The notes under the pieces were generated by a model. That model had not been told where the DNA came from and ran no database searches. It was given only the letters and a program-made list of their open reading frames with translations. Shown here in pieces: positions 19,847 to 31,502 of a stretch of 64,000 nucleotides of DNA (position 1 is the first letter of the stretch; each line of letters opens with the position of its first letter). Made by a program: the position numbers and the translations under genes. The DNA is from Entomortierella parvispora (Eukaryota > Mortierellomycota > Mortierellomycetes > Mortierellales > Mortierellaceae), in assembly GCA_963573315.1 (NCBI GenBank), contig OY752147.1, forward strand, positions 744,001 through 808,000, written 5' to 3'.

Positions 19847-21293
19847 TCAAGATGATGGCGGACTCGGACTATCTAGTACTTCTGACTGCATGCGGGATTC
19901 CCAAATGGTATTTCCGGTCTGAATGGCACGATCGATTTTCTCTATGTCCTCACAGTCCGTAAACTCTAACGTGGCTGCATCATTCAGCCTGTATCCAGAC
20001 TGTTCAACACGTAGCAAGTCCGTCATATGACCCACAGTTCCCAGCTCTGTGGCAATATCGGCAATTAGGGTTCGGATGTAGGTTCCAGAGGAGCAATGAA
20101 CGCGAATATGAAAGAAGATTCCATCATCATTCTCCTTGCCATTTTTGTTGCCACCATAAGAAGGTGGCGGGATCGGGATATGATTGGGGTCAGTTAGGCC
20201 TGGATCGGAGATTGCTTTAGGTCGATATCCACTTTTTAGGCCAAATGATGGTGCAGGGGAGGAAGTTTGGGTCGAGGAGGACGATGACGATGAAGGTGAC
20301 GTGAGTGGTGATGATGATGAGGGCATGATGGCAGGCTGCTTCCGCGACCGGAAACCATGGAGACTGTAGAGTCTTGCAGAATCTTGTGGGTCCATGATCT
20401 CAGTTGGGGACTCGAACGAGAGCAGATCCAATCCGTAGATTTGAACTTTACGCGAAGGGATGTCGCGTGGTAAGGGAATGCCCTCTCGTGCATAGTCGTA
20501 TAGTCTCTTGCCGTCCATACTCAGGGCAGAGTACAATGGCGGCACCTGCGAGATCTCGCCTTTGAATTTTTGAAGGGCTTTGGCCACCTTTGTTTGAGTG
20601 ACATGATCCGTGGGACCTCGAGCTACCAACGAGCCTGTGTTGTCCAGTGTGGTGGAACTCATCCCAAGGCGAGCTTCCGCAATGTAAACCTTGCGACCAA
20701 CAAACCTAGTTTAGTCAACACTGTTGCTTTTCCCGCCGTTCTTGCGTGCCATGTAGTAATAAAAACATTTCTTACTTTGGAGGATCCAGTCATGTTGTGC
20801 AGCTTTTTGCATCCGGATCCCATGCCCACAACTATGATGAAAAAATCCCAACAAGAGGAAAAAAAAATAAGTACATTACTCACGGGCGATGATAGGAATG
20901 GTCTCCCCTTTTGAACATCGCTCTCGACTCACCTACAACCCCGCGTGCCAGCGGGTCCAATGTTCCTCCATGGCCAATTTTGACGAGTCCTCGCTTGGCT
21001 CTTTTTGAGTTATCCAGTTCCAAGGCGCCTTTCACCAGAGGGTTGGTCTTGTTTCGTTGACAGACGTATTGAATGAGATCCAATATGGTAGTCGAAGTGA
21101 TCCCTGCGGGCTTATTGACCGCAAAGAGCCCAGTCAGCGGAAGGTGGCCTGGAGGGGTTTGAGACTTAAGAGGCCAGAGAGAGGTGGATGCATTTGTGGA
21201 GTATGAACATGGACAATGGTATCTAGAAGCAAGCGAGATTCGGACCCGAGTGGCCACTTCCCATGGCAACCTGATCCTCATTGCCTGGTGCAT
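19847..21293 (-). CDS. PUS4: tRNA pseudouridine synthase, TruB/Pus4 family
   Basis: Three exons, complement(join(19847..20689,20776..20831,20933..21293)), encode 419 residues. The TruB motif GHGGTLDPLARGV carries the catalytic aspartate D113. The N-terminal motif LFAVNKPAGITS and the C-terminal RVHCSSGTYIRTLIADIATE are also family hallmarks. The enzyme isomerises U55 of the T-loop in tRNAs. A low-complexity Ser-rich insert interrupts the catalytic domain (about residues 260-300). Two candidate start codons, 21293 and 21281, precede a basic, hydroxylated N-terminus that could target mitochondria. Yeast Pus4 works in both nucleus and mitochondria. The gene is convergent with APC4, with only 30 bp between the two stop codons. 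Confidence 0.92.
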
Positions 21294-21484
21294 GGATAAA
21301 AGAATGAAGAGAGAATGAATGACCGCGGGGTGAGATCTGTCCCTTCAGCTGCTGATCAGCGCTCAGAAACCAGTCACGAGGCATCATGGGCATACCGCGC
21401 TATGAATACCGTGTCAAAGGATTCAGGATTCTTTATTATTATTGCTTGGCACGAAAGAAAAGAAGGCGCGCGAGGACACACTAT

Positions 21485-22500
21485 TTATTCGTTCAGAGGA
21501 GGGGGGTTGGACACAGCAACATTCTGGTAGCCAGTGGCTTGGGCGACAATGTTGAAGACGTTGGCCAGCTGTCCGACATCGTTGCGACCCAGATTACCGA
21601 GACCCCAGTTGTTGGTCACAGTCGAGATCAAGGAGTAGTGAGTATAGTAGGTATCGTCTGTCGTGCCCTGCATCGACGAAACGGCATCGCCCAGCAACAG
21701 CGCCAAGACATGGTTGGTCTCATCGGAGTAATCATCGGCTTCATCAAAAGTGACTACTACCAATGTGTTCTTCAAGAAGTTGGGGTTGGACAACAGAGGG
21801 GTCAAGAAACCCGTCAACCATTGGCTGGCATATTCAACCGTCGTGTCATGTCCATCGTTCTTGATGTTGGGAGTGTAGAACGAGTAGTTGGGGAGGGCAC
21901 CGTTGTTGAGATCGGTCTGGAACTGGGTGGCAGGGACCACATGGGAGTTGCAACGGGTCGCGTTCTTGGAAATGAGGTCAAAGCTCACGAACGGGTTGTG
22001 CTTGCGGTAGTAGCTAGACTTGGATGAGGCACCGGTGTAGCAAGCAGAGGGCATGTTCTCCATGTAACCCTTCCAGGTCAATTGCTTGTTTTCGATCAAA
22101 TCGACCACAGTCTTGTACGAAGTACCAAACTGAGCGTTGGAATCGGAGGTGACATCAAAGTAGTCACCCGCAATAGAAGACAGGTAGTTGGGCTGCGATG
22201 GATGGGTCAGACCGTGGTAGTTGTCAAGGAGAACTCCCTGAGAAAAGAGGGCCTGGAAGTTAGCGTCAGAGTCAGCCAGAGAGAAGTCCTATTATTGTTG
22301 TTAATTGAAGAGAATTGTCTCAAAAAGTCAGTTTCGAAGTAAAGTCCCCATGCCGAGATGGCAATGCGAGGAATTATTGGTTTTCTTACAGTGTTCTCGA
22401 GGAAGATCATGAAGATATGGTCAAATGCAGCACCTTTGGGAGGAGCGGCAAGAGCAACGCTGGCAAGGGCGGCCAACGAAGCAAGCGGTTTGATCAACAT
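21485..22500 (-). CDS. Secreted acid phosphatase, phosphoesterase family
   Basis: Two exons, complement(join(21485..22288,22390..22500)), encode 304 residues. A clear signal peptide (about residues 1-18) is followed by the phosphoesterase-family start FDHIFMIFLENT, the segment GLTHPSQPNYLSSIAG and the metal/active-site segment VVTFDEADDYSDETNHV. The same layout is found in fungal phosphate-repressible acid phosphatases and related phospholipase C-type esterases. The protein is probably secreted for phosphate scavenging. A TATA box lies about 80 bp upstream. No phosphate-control element was identified with confidence. Confidence 0.87.
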
Positions 22501-22576
22501 TGTTTTGTCTTCTTGGTGTGTAAGCGCGGGTGAGAGTTGGACGAAGGACTGGATGGGGCAGTGGCCAAGTTGATCT

Positions 22577-22583
22577 CTTTATA
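22577..22583 (-). promoter_or_regulatory. TATA box of the acid phosphatase gene
   Basis: ATATAAAG on the reverse strand lies about 80 bp upstream of the ATG at 22500. This suits a regulated, TATA-driven secreted enzyme gene. Confidence 0.45.
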
Positions 22584-24226
22584 TCGTAGGGATTGTGTTT
22601 GATTCAGGGAGCGGCCAGTGTGCACAACAACTTGTCAAAAAGAGGTTTACGTTGGGGTGTTGTCCGTCGTCCGGTTTCTGTGAGTGACAATGAAGTTTCC
22701 AACTTGAGAGCAAAAGCTGCATCGTTTTACTCGTTTTAGACCGATGCTAGGGCAAACTGGCATCCATTGTCTTGTCTTTTTTTCCTCTGCCCAGGACCCT
22801 GCCCTGGTCCTTGGATGCAGACACCGGCCAACCGATCACCGTGGATTCGCAACCCTCTTGCTCATCCTCCAATCAAATGTGCAACGACTTTCGCCATCGT
22901 CATGCCATTTGATGCCAAGAGCATCGGGTTTGTTGTGAAGGGAGCTTGGTGACAAAGACAGCGGGTAATGGACGTATCTCTGTTTCATATCGTTCGGGCG
23001 CCCAATTTCAGGGTCCTCTGACAGAGAATGCATCCAACTGGACATAGTCTTTGGTGCATGTGGACCCGGGTAGCTGGCCCTCTGGCTATGTTGGGTGCTT
23101 TCTCACACTCTTTTTCTTTTTTTTTTTTTGCTTTGCGCGTCAATTCTAAACAGAGGCTCTCATTTTGTTTTCACCGGTAATGCAGGGAGAGGGTTGTGAG
23201 CAAGGGCCGACGTGATCCAAAGGCGTCGCGTTGTCAGCCCCATGCGGTCACACGAAGCAATTTAAAACCTCGGCTACTAGTTGCTTTTTTGGGATGCAGC
23301 ACTGTTTGTTCATGTATAGGATGTACGTTGTTAGTCTAGCGCATGTCAGCAAGACACATCCCCCTGTGATGTGTCCTCACGCATGCAGGTCCCAGCAGGT
23401 CAAGCTCTGCCTTTGCCTTGACTCATTTTGCGCATGATGCAGTAGTGCAATTCCAAATAAGCAACTGCAAGTACGGAATAGACTACTTCTCTTCCTGACC
23501 GTCAGTAATCCATTCCATGGCCTCCAGTTTCAGCTCCAAAAGTAAAAGACAATCAGTTCATATTATCATCATGGTGTTAGAGTGATATCGGCTCAGAGTC
23601 GTTCGATGAGTTGACCCCGGCAACTGCCGGAAACACGTTGCTTCAATCTCTTCCTAATTTGCGACTTTCCTCTCAAATTGATGAACAGGTAACGCCAAGG
23701 GCTTTTGCTTACTGAAGAAACACCCCAATCTCGAGGTTCAGAGTGCGAACAACGGCGCCGAGCAGGGCTGGGCTGTGTTTTGGCGAGCTCTCCGAAAAAA
23801 GGAGCTTCTCTGATCCAATCATTCACGTTCCAGCACACGATGCGTTTGTTCATTGGGTTTGTTCATGTGCCCCAAACGAGTTTCTGTTCCGTGGCCATGC
23901 AACATGTCGGTTCAGGGAGCTCGGGTTGAGAAAAAAAAAAGAGATGTCTGGGTGAGTGATCTCAATCGTGTGTCGAGCCGCAAAGTTTTTTCGTTTCGTT
24001 TTTGCAATAGCGAGAAAATGACGCTTGCAAAGTGGCGATAGAGTATCAATCCCTTGTTTTTGAAATAGTGAATTGCTCTCGCACACAAACGTCTGATTGA
24101 TGTTGGTGACGACAAAAGGCATTAGCTCGGCAGAACCCAACGATTGCCTTCGCCTTCCTGGCGGAGTCCTGGAGGATGAACCCCCCATACACAAGGCAGA
24201 TCAGATAAAAAAACAGGGCATATTCT

Positions 24227-24233
24227 TATATAT
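24227..24233 (+). promoter_or_regulatory. TATA box of the laccase gene
   Basis: TATATAT lies about 105 bp upstream of the laccase ATG at 24334, followed by a pyrimidine-rich leader. Confidence 0.4.
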
Positions 24234-24333
24234 TGTCGTTTACCTTATATTCCTCCACTTCGTTCCTCATTTTTCTTTGTTAGATCCTTGTCTGATTTTC
24301 TCTCTCCTCCTTTTTTCAAGGACTTAAAAAAAC

Positions 24334-26597
24334 ATGAAGAGTGATTTCTTCTTAGTCCTGGTGACATGCCTATCCGTCATCAGCACCTCAGCAAAAGCCG
24401 CTCATATTGCTAATATCAACCAGCATCAGGAGCAAGTGATCACAAGAACTGATATTGGAGCCAGCCAGCCTTGGAATGACCCCTCTCAATTCATTCTAGG
24501 AAATAACAACAACTTCACGATCTTGTCGACGTCCACAACTCGTCATTATGACTGGGTAATATCCCAACAAAACATTGCGCCTGATGGATTGATGCGCCCC
24601 ATGCTGTTGGTAAATGGCATGTTCCCTGGTCCGTTAGTCGAGGCCAACACGGGGGATCGCATCGTCGTCAAGGTGACTAACCATTTGATGGTTGGAACCG
24701 CTCTCCACTGGCATGGCATGCTTCAAAACGGTAAGAAAGAGAGAGAGGTGTATAATGATACTAGCAGAGTGCAGTGGGTGGTGGCGGTGTTGTTGTTGTT
24801 GTTGTTGTTGTTCGATAGTGGCTCATCTGAAAAAGCTGCTCGTTACTTTCGCGGGTCTTTTAGGTACCAACTGGATGGATGGCACCACCGGAATCACACA
24901 GTGTGCGATCCCAGCAGGAGGCTCCTTTACCTATAATTTTACGATCCCTTCGCAGTGGGGAACGTATTGGTGGCACGCCCACGCCGGATCGCAGTACGTC
25001 GATGGAATTGTAGGTAAGAGAGACTTCACTTCGCTCTCCCTTTCACAAGAGAGGTACTTGATCTAGCAGATATCAATTCAGTCCTTTATTCTCTCATCCA
25101 CCTCACTTTTAGGACCATTGGTCATCCACAGCCCGAACGAGGCGCATCTGGACGAGTATGACGAGGACGTGATTGTCATGCTTTCAGACTTTTATCACAC
25201 AACGACGGCTCCTCTTTTGTCATATTACTTGAGTGCAGAGAGCGACGGTACGGAGCCCACTCCCGATAATGGTCTCATCAATGGTCGAAACTCTTTCAAC
25301 TGCTCCAATGATGCCCTGGCGAACTTCCCAACGAACACCACCAATTGCGTCTCCAACTCGCCCGTATCCGTCTTCAATTTTGATGCCGGCAAACGATACC
25401 GTCTCAGATTAATCAATACGGGGGCGTTTGCAGAATTCCAATTCTCAATTGACCAACACAACTTGACGGTAATTGAGGCCGACGGAACTGATCTACAACC
25501 GGTTCAAGTTCAAAGGATTCCGATTCATATCGGTCAACGTTACTCGGCTATTGTCACGACCAACCAGGCAGTTGATAATTATTGGGTCCGTGCGGTCATG
25601 AACTCGTTCTGTGTCGGTGATAATGCAGCATTGAACTTGACCTCGACCGCCATAGTTCATTACAATGGGGCAGACACAGTGGATCCTCAAGCACCCGTAT
25701 CCGACTCTCAGGACTGGGGACATCCAAAGTATATTGGCAGATGCTTAGATCTGTCGGCGGACATGCTAAAGCCCTGGATGGCCCAGGACGCACCCCCCGC
25801 AGATGTGACCTACGTCTTGAACATGTCGTTCCAGAAGCTAACTAAACAGCACATTAGTCTGGGCTATGTCAACACGACATCATGGGTCCCACTGAAAAAG
25901 TCCGCAACCCTGAACCAGGCCGAAATGGGTGTTCTCGAGTTTGCGAACTCTCAGCTCGTGATCACAATGAACCAGACCCAAACCGTGGAGCTCATCATCA
26001 ACAGTAAGTCATATTGAGCTGCAAAATTGTTAGGACTCATGAAGGATGGCTAACCTATATTGCCTTGAATCTGTAGACTATGACGAAGGCTCGCATCCTT
26101 TCCACTTGGTAACTTTCTCTTGCCTACAGGAAAGTCGTTGTTTCTGAAAGCTTTTTTCTGACTCTTTGCCCTCTAATGTCGTATTAGCATGGTCATCAAT
26201 TCTGGGTTGTTGGTGGCGGCCAAGGAAGATACATGCCTGGTAAATCACCAGTCAACACTATAAACCCCGTCCGCCGCGACACCGCCACGATGCAGACCTT
26301 TGGATACACTGTCCTTCGCTTCGTGAACGACAACCCTGGCATGTGGGCTTTCCATTGTCATGTCGATTGGCACATGCAAGCCGGCCTGATGGTGCAATTT
26401 TTGTCGCATCCCGAAGTTGTCAAGGTAATCAATGAGAAAGAGAAAGAGAGAAGGAAGAGAAGGATAGAGAATGGCGGAAAGAGAAAGTAAAGATACAGCT
26501 GATGTAGCGCTGACGATACGTTCGACCAACCTGTCCTTTGACACTCTAGACCTTCGAGATTCCTGAAGATGTCAAGGCCCTGTGTCATGCCACTTAA
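24334..26597 (+). CDS. Laccase-type multicopper oxidase, secreted
   Basis: Six exons, join(24334..24730,24864..25013,25113..26003,26077..26108,26188..26424,26550..26597), encode 584 residues. A signal peptide covers about residues 1-22. All four copper signatures are present: HWHGMLQNGTNWMDG, GTYWWHAHAGSQYVDG, HPFHLHGHQFWV and FHCHVDWHMQAGL. They bind type 1, 2 and 3 coppers and couple substrate oxidation to reduction of O2 to water. The residue ten after the type 1 cysteine is Leu, the position of the axial ligand. Many N-x-S/T sites are visible. Intron 1 contains a GTT triplet run (about 24789-24811). Substrate could be phenolic (laccase) or iron; no ferroxidase-specific residue or C-terminal anchor is evident, so laccase is preferred. 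Confidence 0.9.
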
Positions 26598-26866
26598 ATG
26601 GATTTCTACATACCCATGAAATGACAGATTATTATCCAGTTCTAGGCTCTGACGATTTTTACGCGCCTTTCCAAAAAAAAAAAAAAAAAAAAAACGTGAC
26701 TGCCTTATATTTTCCAACAACAATGGCGCATGCATGCTAAATTGCTAAATGCTACTTTCATCACGAACAAAGAGGACGACCCCGCTTGCCATCACATCAA
26801 AGAGCCGACCAGGACCCACTGAACCATTCGCATCGTCGCCCTATCAAATATATCCCTATTTACATA

Positions 26867-27493
26867 ATGCCCCCAAAGTCAGAACCAGCACCATTGTCGC
26901 AGACGTTGCCACTAAACCACAAGAATGCCACCAATGTCCTGCTCGATGCCCTTGCAGAGCTCGACCGGATCCTGTCCCCATTGTTCGCTACACCCGCAGC
27001 TCTGGCCGAGACCCTGGCGAAACTCGACATTGAGAAGCGGAGTCAACTTGAACTCATGGTTACCTACGCCATCAACACTCTAGCTTTTAGTAGGTGGACA
27101 GTTCTTTTGTGCCATATCGAAGGACCAGAACCATCGATTTTCTAACCACAGTGTATCTGTCTAATGATAGTCAACTTGAAGGCCAATGGCACAGCACCAG
27201 CAAGTCACCCTGTGATGAACGAGTTGGTGAGTTCAGGAACAAGTCCAGATTTCATCAGATAAACTTGCAAATGAAGGCACACCCATACTTACTGTCGATT
27301 ATCATATCACTTTCTTTTTTTTTAGAAACGCATCAAAGGATACACACAAAAGCTCAAGCAGGTCATGGATGGGGAAAGCGTCAAAAAGGCTAGCATGGAG
27401 GTCGATAAGGATGCTGCAGCTCGTTTCATCAAAGGTGCTTTGGCTTCAAACCTCATTGCCGATCGGAAAGAGGCCGAAGCTGCGGCTCAATAA
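26867..27493 (+). CDS. LRP1: Exosome cofactor of the C1D/Lrp1 (Rrp47) family
   Basis: Three exons, join(26867..27089,27171..27226,27326..27493), encode 148 residues. The N-terminal helical domain contains NVLLDALAELDRILSPL and QLELMVTYAINTLAF. It continues into HPVMNELKRIKGYTQKLKQV and a C-terminal DAAARFIKGAL segment; this order is diagnostic of C1D/Rrp47/Lrp1 (Sas10/C1D family). These small nuclear proteins bind Rrp6 and structured RNA and help the exosome process 5.8S rRNA and snoRNAs. The size fits (animal C1D about 141, yeast Lrp1 184), although the long basic tail of yeast Lrp1 is missing. It lies 270 bp downstream of the laccase and is convergent with SEC22. Confidence 0.88.
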
Positions 27494-27764
27494 TTGGATC
27501 GCCAATTGGAGGTTCGCATTTAATTCTGTCCATCTTCCCAGAAAGAGGATGGAAATGTATCATAACAATAAAACCAGTTCATTGCATGAAAAAAGAAAAA
27601 TCCCTTGAAGAACAGTTGTTATATATCGATTTTTTTTATGTCAACGTAGTTTTCAATTCAGGAGAAACAAAGAGTCCGAAAGGGGGGAGGGAAGGGTAAT
27701 GGGTAATGGTTGTTGCTATCCCTTTCTTTTTCTAAGCTGTCCTTCTTTCTTATGTACATGACGT

Positions 27765-28972
27765 CTAGTACCACCAGAATCGCCAGTAGATGACGAGCAA
27801 AAAGACAAAAACAATAATGGCTGGTGGTCCATACTTGCGGTAGAGGGCCTGCAGATTGACATCCCTAGCGGTCTTCCGATAGCGAGCACTGTCTCTCAGC
27901 AACAACTCTGACTTGCCCTGAAGGTTGTCTAACGTCTCACCTCTATTGTCACAAGAAAGGAGGATGGTTGGTGACAAGCTCAAGGTAGGCTGTGCAGCAT
28001 TGTGGTTGATTGGACCTTTTGCTTACCTGTAAAGAAGATCCTCCATGTTCTTGGTCATAATCTTGGTCACATCTTGAAGGTCCTCATGGAGCTTTGTCAA
28101 GTTGGATTGGGTTCTAGTATCCTGATACAACCGCTTTGTCTTTTGCATGAATGTGTCTATTGTATGTACATGTAATTGAGTTCCTAGAAGGTTAGAGGTC
28201 GGCAGAACAATCCCAAAGGTCGATCAATACAAGATAGTGAAGCGGCCGAATTTCACTTTACCAAACTTGACAAAGGCATATGGGCGGAGACCTGTTCGAT
28301 CCATTTCATTTCCATAACTGATAAAGAACTCCTTGGCCAGATCATCCAGGTATGTGAAGGCGAGCTTGCGAGGATAATTGCGTTCGCATATGCACAGGTA
28401 GACGACTCCATGATCGATAATGTAGCTATGGGCAATAGAATAGCATGCCATGATAACGAGTGAGTCCAATCGCGTATAGCTACGCTGAACGCTTTTGACT
28501 CGCCACCTAATCAATCAGCAAGTAAATTGTCCTTACTGGAAAACGTAGCTTCCCGACTCGATAGAGCACCTCCTTTCCGAGTTCATATTCAGCTTGCGAA
28601 AAATGAGTTTTGCTTGAGATTTGTACTCCTTGAGCTCCATCTCGACCTATTGACAGGACGGGTACAGTATGCATAGTAAAGCGTCAGTCGGCTATCGGTT
28701 CCCCCGGTAACAACGAGCGATGACGTGACTCGTTAATATCCACGGAGCCGCACCTGTTCGTCGTCCATGGAGGCTGCCAACGGCAGTGCTGGGGGAAGAA
28801 TGCATCGTCAGGGAAGAGAAGGAAACCGACAGGGGTCATAAGGTGCAAGCCGATAGAGTGGTTGATTAGCGGGACTGCATCATGGCATCAGCTTCCAGGT
28901 TGCGTCCGACAATGATCAGTGGATTGAAGGATTACCGTCCGAGACGCGTGCAATCATTGTGGTCTTGACCAT
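27765..28972 (-). CDS. SEC22: SEC22 R-SNARE of ER-Golgi transport
   Basis: Six exons, complement(join(27765..27942,28027..28156,28262..28425,28537..28646,28754..28788,28936..28972)), encode 217 residues; yeast Sec22 has 214. A longin domain starts MVKTTMIARVSD and includes YPRKLAFTYLDDLAKEFF. A SNARE helix follows, with the zero-layer arginine in NMEDLLYRGETLDNL, and the C-terminal anchor is rich in Ile, Val and Trp and ends in WRFWWY. Sec22 is the v-SNARE for COPII/COPI vesicles and for ER-plasma membrane contacts. The first two exons are tiny (37 and 35 nt). The gene is divergent from PDI across 410 bp. Confidence 0.95.
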
Positions 28973-29382
28973 GATGGAGGTGAGGTGGTTGAGGGCGGCG
29001 ATGTGGGTACTGCGAGGCTGAATCCAGAAAATCCGATGCGTTTGTTTCCGTCCTCTGGTCGATAACAGTCCGTCAAGAAGAAGAAGAAGAGGAAGAAGTA
29101 GAAGAACAAGAGTAAAACAGATGACAGCAATGAGCAATGACAAAAAAAAAGAAGGGAGATGATGCCGCTGCATCCCTCCCTCCACGCAGCGGCCTCTTAT
29201 TGGCCCTGGCGGGTCCCTCGCACAAATTGCCTGCAGCGTCCCTTGTTGGGACAGACGGTTGGACAAGAAAAAGAATGTCCTTTTCTTTTCTTTCTTTCAT
29301 CATCTTCATCTCATCCCCTTCCCTTCATCCCTTCATCCGCTTCTCCCTCCCTTTCTCCTCTCCTATCCGCTCTCTCTCTATC
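28973..29382. other. Divergent promoter region SEC22 / PDI
   Basis: A 410-bp region drives two early-secretory-pathway genes in opposite directions. The right half is pyrimidine-rich (about 29280-29380) up to the PDI start. An ATTGG (inverted CCAAT) lies near 29198. I found no exact unfolded-protein-response element. Confidence 0.5.
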
Positions 29383-31208
29383 ATGCGTCTTTCCTCCGCT
29401 GTCGCCCTCGTCGGCCTTGCCGCCACTTCCCTCTTTGCCGGCGTCAACGCCGAGGCCGAGAACTCTGACGTCCTCGTCTTGACCGAGAAGAACTTTGCCG
29501 CCACTGTCCCCGCCGAGAAGCTCATCCTCGTCGAGTTCTACGCCCCTTGGTGCGGACACTGCAAGGCTCTTGGTATGTGATGAGCCGCAGTGTGCTATGC
29601 TATGCTGGCTGGCCATCCCTGGCGTCAGCCTGTGCCTCATCTGTGCCTGTGCCTGTGCCTGTGCCTGTGTCTTGGAGAACGAATGTCCATCCTGACTTCT
29701 TTTGCTTCCTTATTTTTATTATCTCAGCCCCCGAGTACGAGATCGCTGCCACGGAGCTCAAGGAGCTCGGTATCCCAATCGCCAAGGTCGACTGCACGGT
29801 CGAGACTGACCTCTGCCAGGAGCATGGTGTCCAGGGTTACCCTACCTTGAAGGTCTTCAAGTACGGACCACCACACCTTTTCTTGTCCACAAAGGAAAAT
29901 GGTGTCGCTGGCCCATGAATAAGCTCTCTGACCCTCGTTTTGTGCTTGCATGAATTATAGGGACGGTGTCTACACCGATTACACTGGACCTCGCAAGGCT
30001 GACGGCATTGTCAGCTACCTCAAGAAGCAGAGCTTGCCTGCCCTCTCCGAGGTCACTGCCGAGACCTTCCAGTCCTTCTCTGAGTCTGACAGAGTCGTCG
30101 TTATCGGTATCCTCCCCAAGGACTCTGAGAAGCGCACAGCGCTCGAGAGGGTCGCTAACCTCCTTCGTGATGACTATGTCTTTGGAGTTGTTGAGGAGAG
30201 CGAGGATATCAAGGAGCCTGCTGGCATTGTTCTCTTCAAGCAGTTTGATGAGGGTAAGAACGTTCTTGAGGGTGACTTTGACGAGGACTCTTTGGTCGAT
30301 TTCATCCGCGAGAATGGTACCCCTCTCATGGACGACATTGGCCCTAACAACTATGCCAAGTAAGGATCGCCAAGTTATGATGGTGGCTTGAATGAATAGG
30401 GTTCATATAAAAGATGATGTTGGGACTAACCAGAGAACTTGTTATCTCTGAATGTCATTTTAATAGGTACATGGATAGCGGCCTTCCCCTTGGCTACCTC
30501 TTTGTCGCTTCGCCCGAGCATAAGGAAAAGTACCGCGTCGAAGTCGAGGCCTTGGCCAAGGAGTTGAAGGGCAAGATCAACTTTGTTTATATTGATGCCG
30601 ACAAGTTTGGAGCTCATGCCGACAACTTGAACCTCAAGGAGTCGTGGCCCGCTTTCGGTATCCAGAACGTCCTCACCGGCATAAAGTTCCCCCTGGATCA
30701 GGAGACTGACTTGACAGTGGAGAGAATTAGAGAGTTGGCCGAGAAGGTTTTGGATGGCTCGGCCGAGCCCTCGATCAAGTCTGAGGCTGTCCCCGAAACG
30801 AATGACGGCCCTGTCAAGGTTGTTGTCGCCAGCACCTATAACGAGATCGTCGAGGATGATTCTAAGGATGTATTGATTGAGTTCTATGCCCCCTGGTGCG
30901 GCCATTGCAAGAACTTGGCCCCCATCTACGAGGAGCTCGGAGAGCTTTACAAGGGATCTGACATTGTCGTTGCCAAGATGGATGCCACCGCCAACGATCT
31001 CCCCGCACACTTGCCCTTCGAGGTCCAGGGCTTCCCTACAATCAAGTTCCGCAAGGCTGGATCTTCCGAGTACGTTGATTACGAGGGCGACCGCACCAAG
31101 GCCGGATTTGTTGAGTTCTTGGATACCAACGCTGTCAACAAGTTCAAGGTCGAGATTCCCGAGGACAAGACTGTCACTGCCGATGACATTGAGCACGATG
31201 AGCTGTAA
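29383..31208 (+). CDS. PDI1: Protein disulfide isomerase
   Basis: Four exons, join(29383..29572,29728..29860,29961..30359,30467..31208), encode 487 residues. The order is signal peptide (about residues 1-23), a thioredoxin domain with APWCGHC (C57/C60), two redox-inactive thioredoxin-like domains, a second active domain with APWCGHC (C384/C387), and an acidic tail ending HDEL. The a-b-b'-a' layout and ER-retrieval signal define canonical PDI, which forms and rearranges disulfides in the ER lumen. Intron 1 carries a TGTGCC repeat (about 29640-29670). Synonymous positions are strongly C-ending, as expected for a highly expressed gene. Confidence 0.97.
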
Positions 31209-31502
31209 AAAAATAATCAGACCTGTATAGTAAATATAATTGTCATCCTACAAAGCCCAAAGAGTTCAAATCTACTCAACCCTCCCACCGTCTCGGAAAG
31301 ATATGGTAAAAGTGCTTCCCAATGTCTCGATGGTGGATTTTGTGCAAATTGCTCTTTTAGCAAGGGTACGAGTCTGTTCATCATGCACGATTATGAAAAT
31401 GTTGAGACCATAGGATTAATCGTTAAGATTTGTGCGTCATCCCTTTTCTTTATTCCACGTTCGAACAATGCAAGAAGGAAGCTAATAAAACAAGGGCCAG
31501 TT

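Larger units (their letters stand above)
22501..24333. other. 1.8-kb divergent intergenic region, acid phosphatase / laccase
   Basis: This is the second-largest gene-free stretch in the window. It contains a T run (about 23116-23128), an A run (23931-23940) and scattered short open frames with no recognisable similarity. It presumably holds the promoters of two secreted enzymes on opposite strands. I saw no RNA gene or transposon remnant. Confidence 0.5.

Noticed and set aside
29198..29225. Possible ER stress element (inverted CCAAT with CCACG) upstream of PDI
   Set aside because: ATTGG is present, but the paired half-site at the required nine-base spacing does not match, so no element is called.
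31255..31290. Possible tRNA T-arm (AGTTCAAATCT) between PDI and PUB1
   Set aside because: No matching acceptor, D-arm or anticodon stem could be folded around it.
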